From Chryseobacterium sp. MEBOG06 (GTDB lineage Bacteria > Bacteroidota > Bacteroidia > Flavobacteriales > Weeksellaceae): a DNA stretch of 64,000 nt. Location of the stretch: positions 2,790,001 to 2,854,000 of the forward strand of contig NZ_CP084580.1 in the NCBI RefSeq assembly GCF_021869765.1. The letters run 5' to 3'. A program made the position numbers and the translations under genes. This document shows positions 62,200 through 64,000 of this stretch, one piece after another. Numbering within the stretch: the first letter of the stretch is position 1; every line of letters begins with the position of its first letter. The notes under the pieces are model-generated. The model was not told the DNA's origin and did no database searches. It saw only the letters and a list, made by a program, of their open reading frames with translations.

Positions 62200-63228
62200 A
62201 TGAGAAAAGAATTAATAGTCCCTCAATGTCATTACCCGTGGCCAACCGTAAACAGTCCTATTGCCAATGCCTTTGATGAGGAAGAAAAAAGCTGGTATGA
62301 TGATGACTATACTTTTATTTCTGAAGAGGGAATAAAAAGATGCAAGCCCCAATTTCTATCCCGGGTTGCCACTTATATGAATCCTACCTGTGACAGCATA
62401 GAACGTATGCGCCCCTGTGCAAGGCTGATGATCTATATTACAATTTTTGATGACTATTTTGGATTAACACCGGCAAAAGAGCTGAAAGTCATGGCTGATC
62501 GGGTTTATGAAGTAATGATGGGTGACGAGCCTCTACCGGGTGAGATTGGAATTCTGCGGCAAATGGCACAGGCAAGAAAAGAGTGGATTGCCAATGGAAT
62601 GCCTCAATTCTGGATCGAGCGTGTATCCATTAATTTTTATGAATTCATCATGTATGGTATGGCTGAGGAAATACCTTTCAAGCAAGCTGAAACCAGAACC
62701 TATCCTCTGCTCCCGCATTATCTTAGCTTCCGGAAATATTCCATCGGCATGTGGCCTTATGGAGATCTTATAGACCCTGCTATTGATTTTGCATTGCCTG
62801 TTCATGTTTACAATCATCCTATTGTGCAGCGCTGTAGAGAATTGCTGTCTTTGATAATTGTGATTCAGAATGACTTTGCTTCGCTGAAAAAAGAGCTTGA
62901 AATAGATACAGAAAGTCTGAATATTATCTTTATTCTAAGCCATCAGTACAAGCTGTCTTATCAGGAAGCATGTACAGAAGCTATGAGATTACATGATGCC
63001 TATGGTCAGGAGCTGGATGATCTTCATCAATCTCTGCCTGATTTTGGCGAATTTCAGGAAGCAGCTTATGATCACATCTATCACATCAAACTACAGATAA
63101 GCGGATGTGCAAATTGGTATTATAATTCGGGTACCAACCGATATGAGCCTAAAGGATTTATTGTCCCACAATATGGAAGAGAAGGTGATGACATTCTTAT
63201 TCCGCACAGTATTTTTGTACAAAAATAG
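62200..63228 (+). CDS. Class I terpene synthase
   Basis: 342 aa. Aspartate-rich motif D84-D85-Y-F-G in TIFDDYFG (no third acidic residue at the fifth position). Sensor R178 sits 46 residues before the NSE triad N224-D-F-A-S228-L-K-K-E232, which is a perfect NDxxSxxKE. The RY pair is R314-Y315. It starts YPWPTVNSPIANAF, the usual W-P-containing N-terminus. Only moderately similar to the first synthase, so the two probably make different products rather than being a recent duplication. Same transcript as the upstream synthase (41-base gap). Confidence 0.92.
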   Translation: MRKELIVPQCHYPWPTVNSPIANAFDEEEKSWYDDDYTFISEEGIKRCKPQFLSRVATYMNPTCDSIERMRPCARLMIYITIFDDYFGLTPAKELKVMADRVYEVMMGDEPLPGEIGILRQMAQARKEWIANGMPQFWIERVSINFYEFIMYGMAEEIPFKQAETRTYPLLPHYLSFRKYSIGMWPYGDLIDPAIDFALPVHVYNHPIVQRCRELLSLIIVIQNDFASLKKELEIDTESLNIIFILSHQYKLSYQEACTEAMRLHDAYGQELDDLHQSLPDFGEFQEAAYDHIYHIKLQISGCANWYYNSGTNRYEPKGFIVPQYGREGDDILIPHSIFVQK

Positions 63229-63256
63229 ATCTGAAACCAATCCTAAATACTAAAAC

Positions 63257-63289
63257 AAGAAAGAGAACCACCATGTGATTCTCTTTCTT
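63257..63289 (-). terminator. Terminator of the tRNA array (and possibly of the terpene genes)
   Basis: Perfect 11-base stem AAGAAAGAGAA / TTCTCTTTCTT with an 11-base loop, three bases after the last tRNA. The minus strand continues GTTTTAG. Confidence 0.8.
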
Positions 63290-63292
63290 TAG

Positions 63293-63365
<73 letters not shown>

Positions 63366-63404
63366 GTGTATTTTTAGAGTGCTTACCGAAAGCACTTAAC
63401 TTAG
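63366..63404 (-). other. tRNA spacer with hairpin
   Basis: 39-base spacer carrying AGTGCTT-TCGGT-AAGCACT on the minus strand. The same position in other spacers (for example 63478-63515) reads AGTGCCT-TCGGT-AGGCACT, a compensatory pair change. Confidence 0.6.
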
Positions 63405-63477
<73 letters not shown>

Positions 63478-63515
63478 GTGTATCTTTAGAGTGCCTACCG
63501 AAGGCACTAACTTAG

Positions 63516-63588
<73 letters not shown>

Positions 63589-63626
63589 GTGTATTTTTAG
63601 AGTGCCTACCGAAGGCACTAACTTAG

Positions 63627-63699
<73 letters not shown>

Positions 63700-63738
63700 G
63701 TGTATCTTTAGAGTGCTTACCGAAAGCACTTAACTTAG

Positions 63739-63811
<73 letters not shown>

Positions 63812-63849
63812 GTGTATTTTTAGAGTGCCTACCGAAGGCACTAACTTAG

Positions 63850-63922
<73 letters not shown>

Positions 63923-63961
63923 GTGTATCTTTAGAGTGCTTACCGAAAGCACTTAACTTAG

Positions 63962-64000
63962 TAGCGGGAACCGGACTCGAACCGATGACCTTCGGGTTAT
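63962..64000 (-). tRNA. Initiator tRNA-fMet (CAT), copy 7, truncated by window edge
   Basis: The 3' 39 bases (acceptor 3' strand, T arm, variable loop and anticodon-stem 3' side) match copy 1; the 5' half lies beyond the window. The array may continue. Confidence 0.9.

Overview
The window reads as chromosomal DNA from a flavobacterium, most like the Chryseobacterium/Elizabethkingia group (inference). It is AT-rich. Promoters follow the Bacteroidota pattern (TTTG, about 19 bases, TAnnTTTG) with no obvious Shine-Dalgarno sites. It encodes type IX secretion (T9SS) C-terminal sorting domains, GLPGLI proteins and many short signal peptides ending in Q just after the cleavage region. Coding is mostly single-gene or short-operon housekeeping and envelope functions. 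There is no rRNA, prophage, insertion sequence or CRISPR array.

Layout. 0-2.6 kb (minus): a truncated secreted protein, hisS, an HRDC-domain protein and a short ssb. 2.9-6.4 kb: an XRE regulator, an AraC regulator with an iron alcohol dehydrogenase, and a PL7 alginate lyase. 7-9.5 kb: a four-gene operon (HPP membrane protein, small zinc protein, SDR epimerase, secreted protein). 9.5-15.2 kb: nudK, DUF2750 and DUF2306 proteins, a tandem pair of tiny membrane proteins (one frameshifted), a VOC protein, a secreted aspartic protease and a J-domain/KTSC protein. 15.4-21.8 kb (minus): a complete RND efflux operon (tetR, tolC, adaptor, permease) with a clear autoregulatory promoter; the permease is frameshifted near its N-terminus. 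22-26.7 kb: a 1302-residue T9SS type B surface protein and a CvfB-like protein. 27.5-35.4 kb: lpdA, a glycosyltransferase, recQ, kdsD and tatC. 35.7-42.4 kb: three secreted metallopeptidases (reprolysin-like and frameshifted, M1, M61). 42.5-46.7 kb (minus): a histidine kinase with dacB, and pepE with a zinc-finger protein. 46.9-52.5 kb: a TPR protein, an 860-base non-coding stretch with a 65-base tandem repeat, a tail-fibre-like surface protein, transaldolase and a serine hydrolase. 52.6-57.6 kb (minus): two GLPGLI proteins, maa and a BlaI/M56 signalling pair. 57.9-60.7 kb: a secreted protein, a candidate structured RNA, a GNAT enzyme, a 2OG-Fe(II) oxygenase and an Ada-type metal-binding protein. 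61.1-63.2 kb: two tandem class I terpene synthases. 63.3 kb to the edge: at least seven tandem initiator tRNA genes.

Most notable are the initiator-tRNA array with covarying spacer hairpins, the tandem terpene synthases, and a two-hairpin element at 58538-58670 with a possible loop-loop interaction and its own minus-strand promoter box. Three genes are broken by one-base frameshifts. Each would be repaired by adding one base to a five-base homopolymer, so sequencing error must be excluded before any is called a pseudogene.

All calls come from reading the sequence and recalling protein families; no database search was run.
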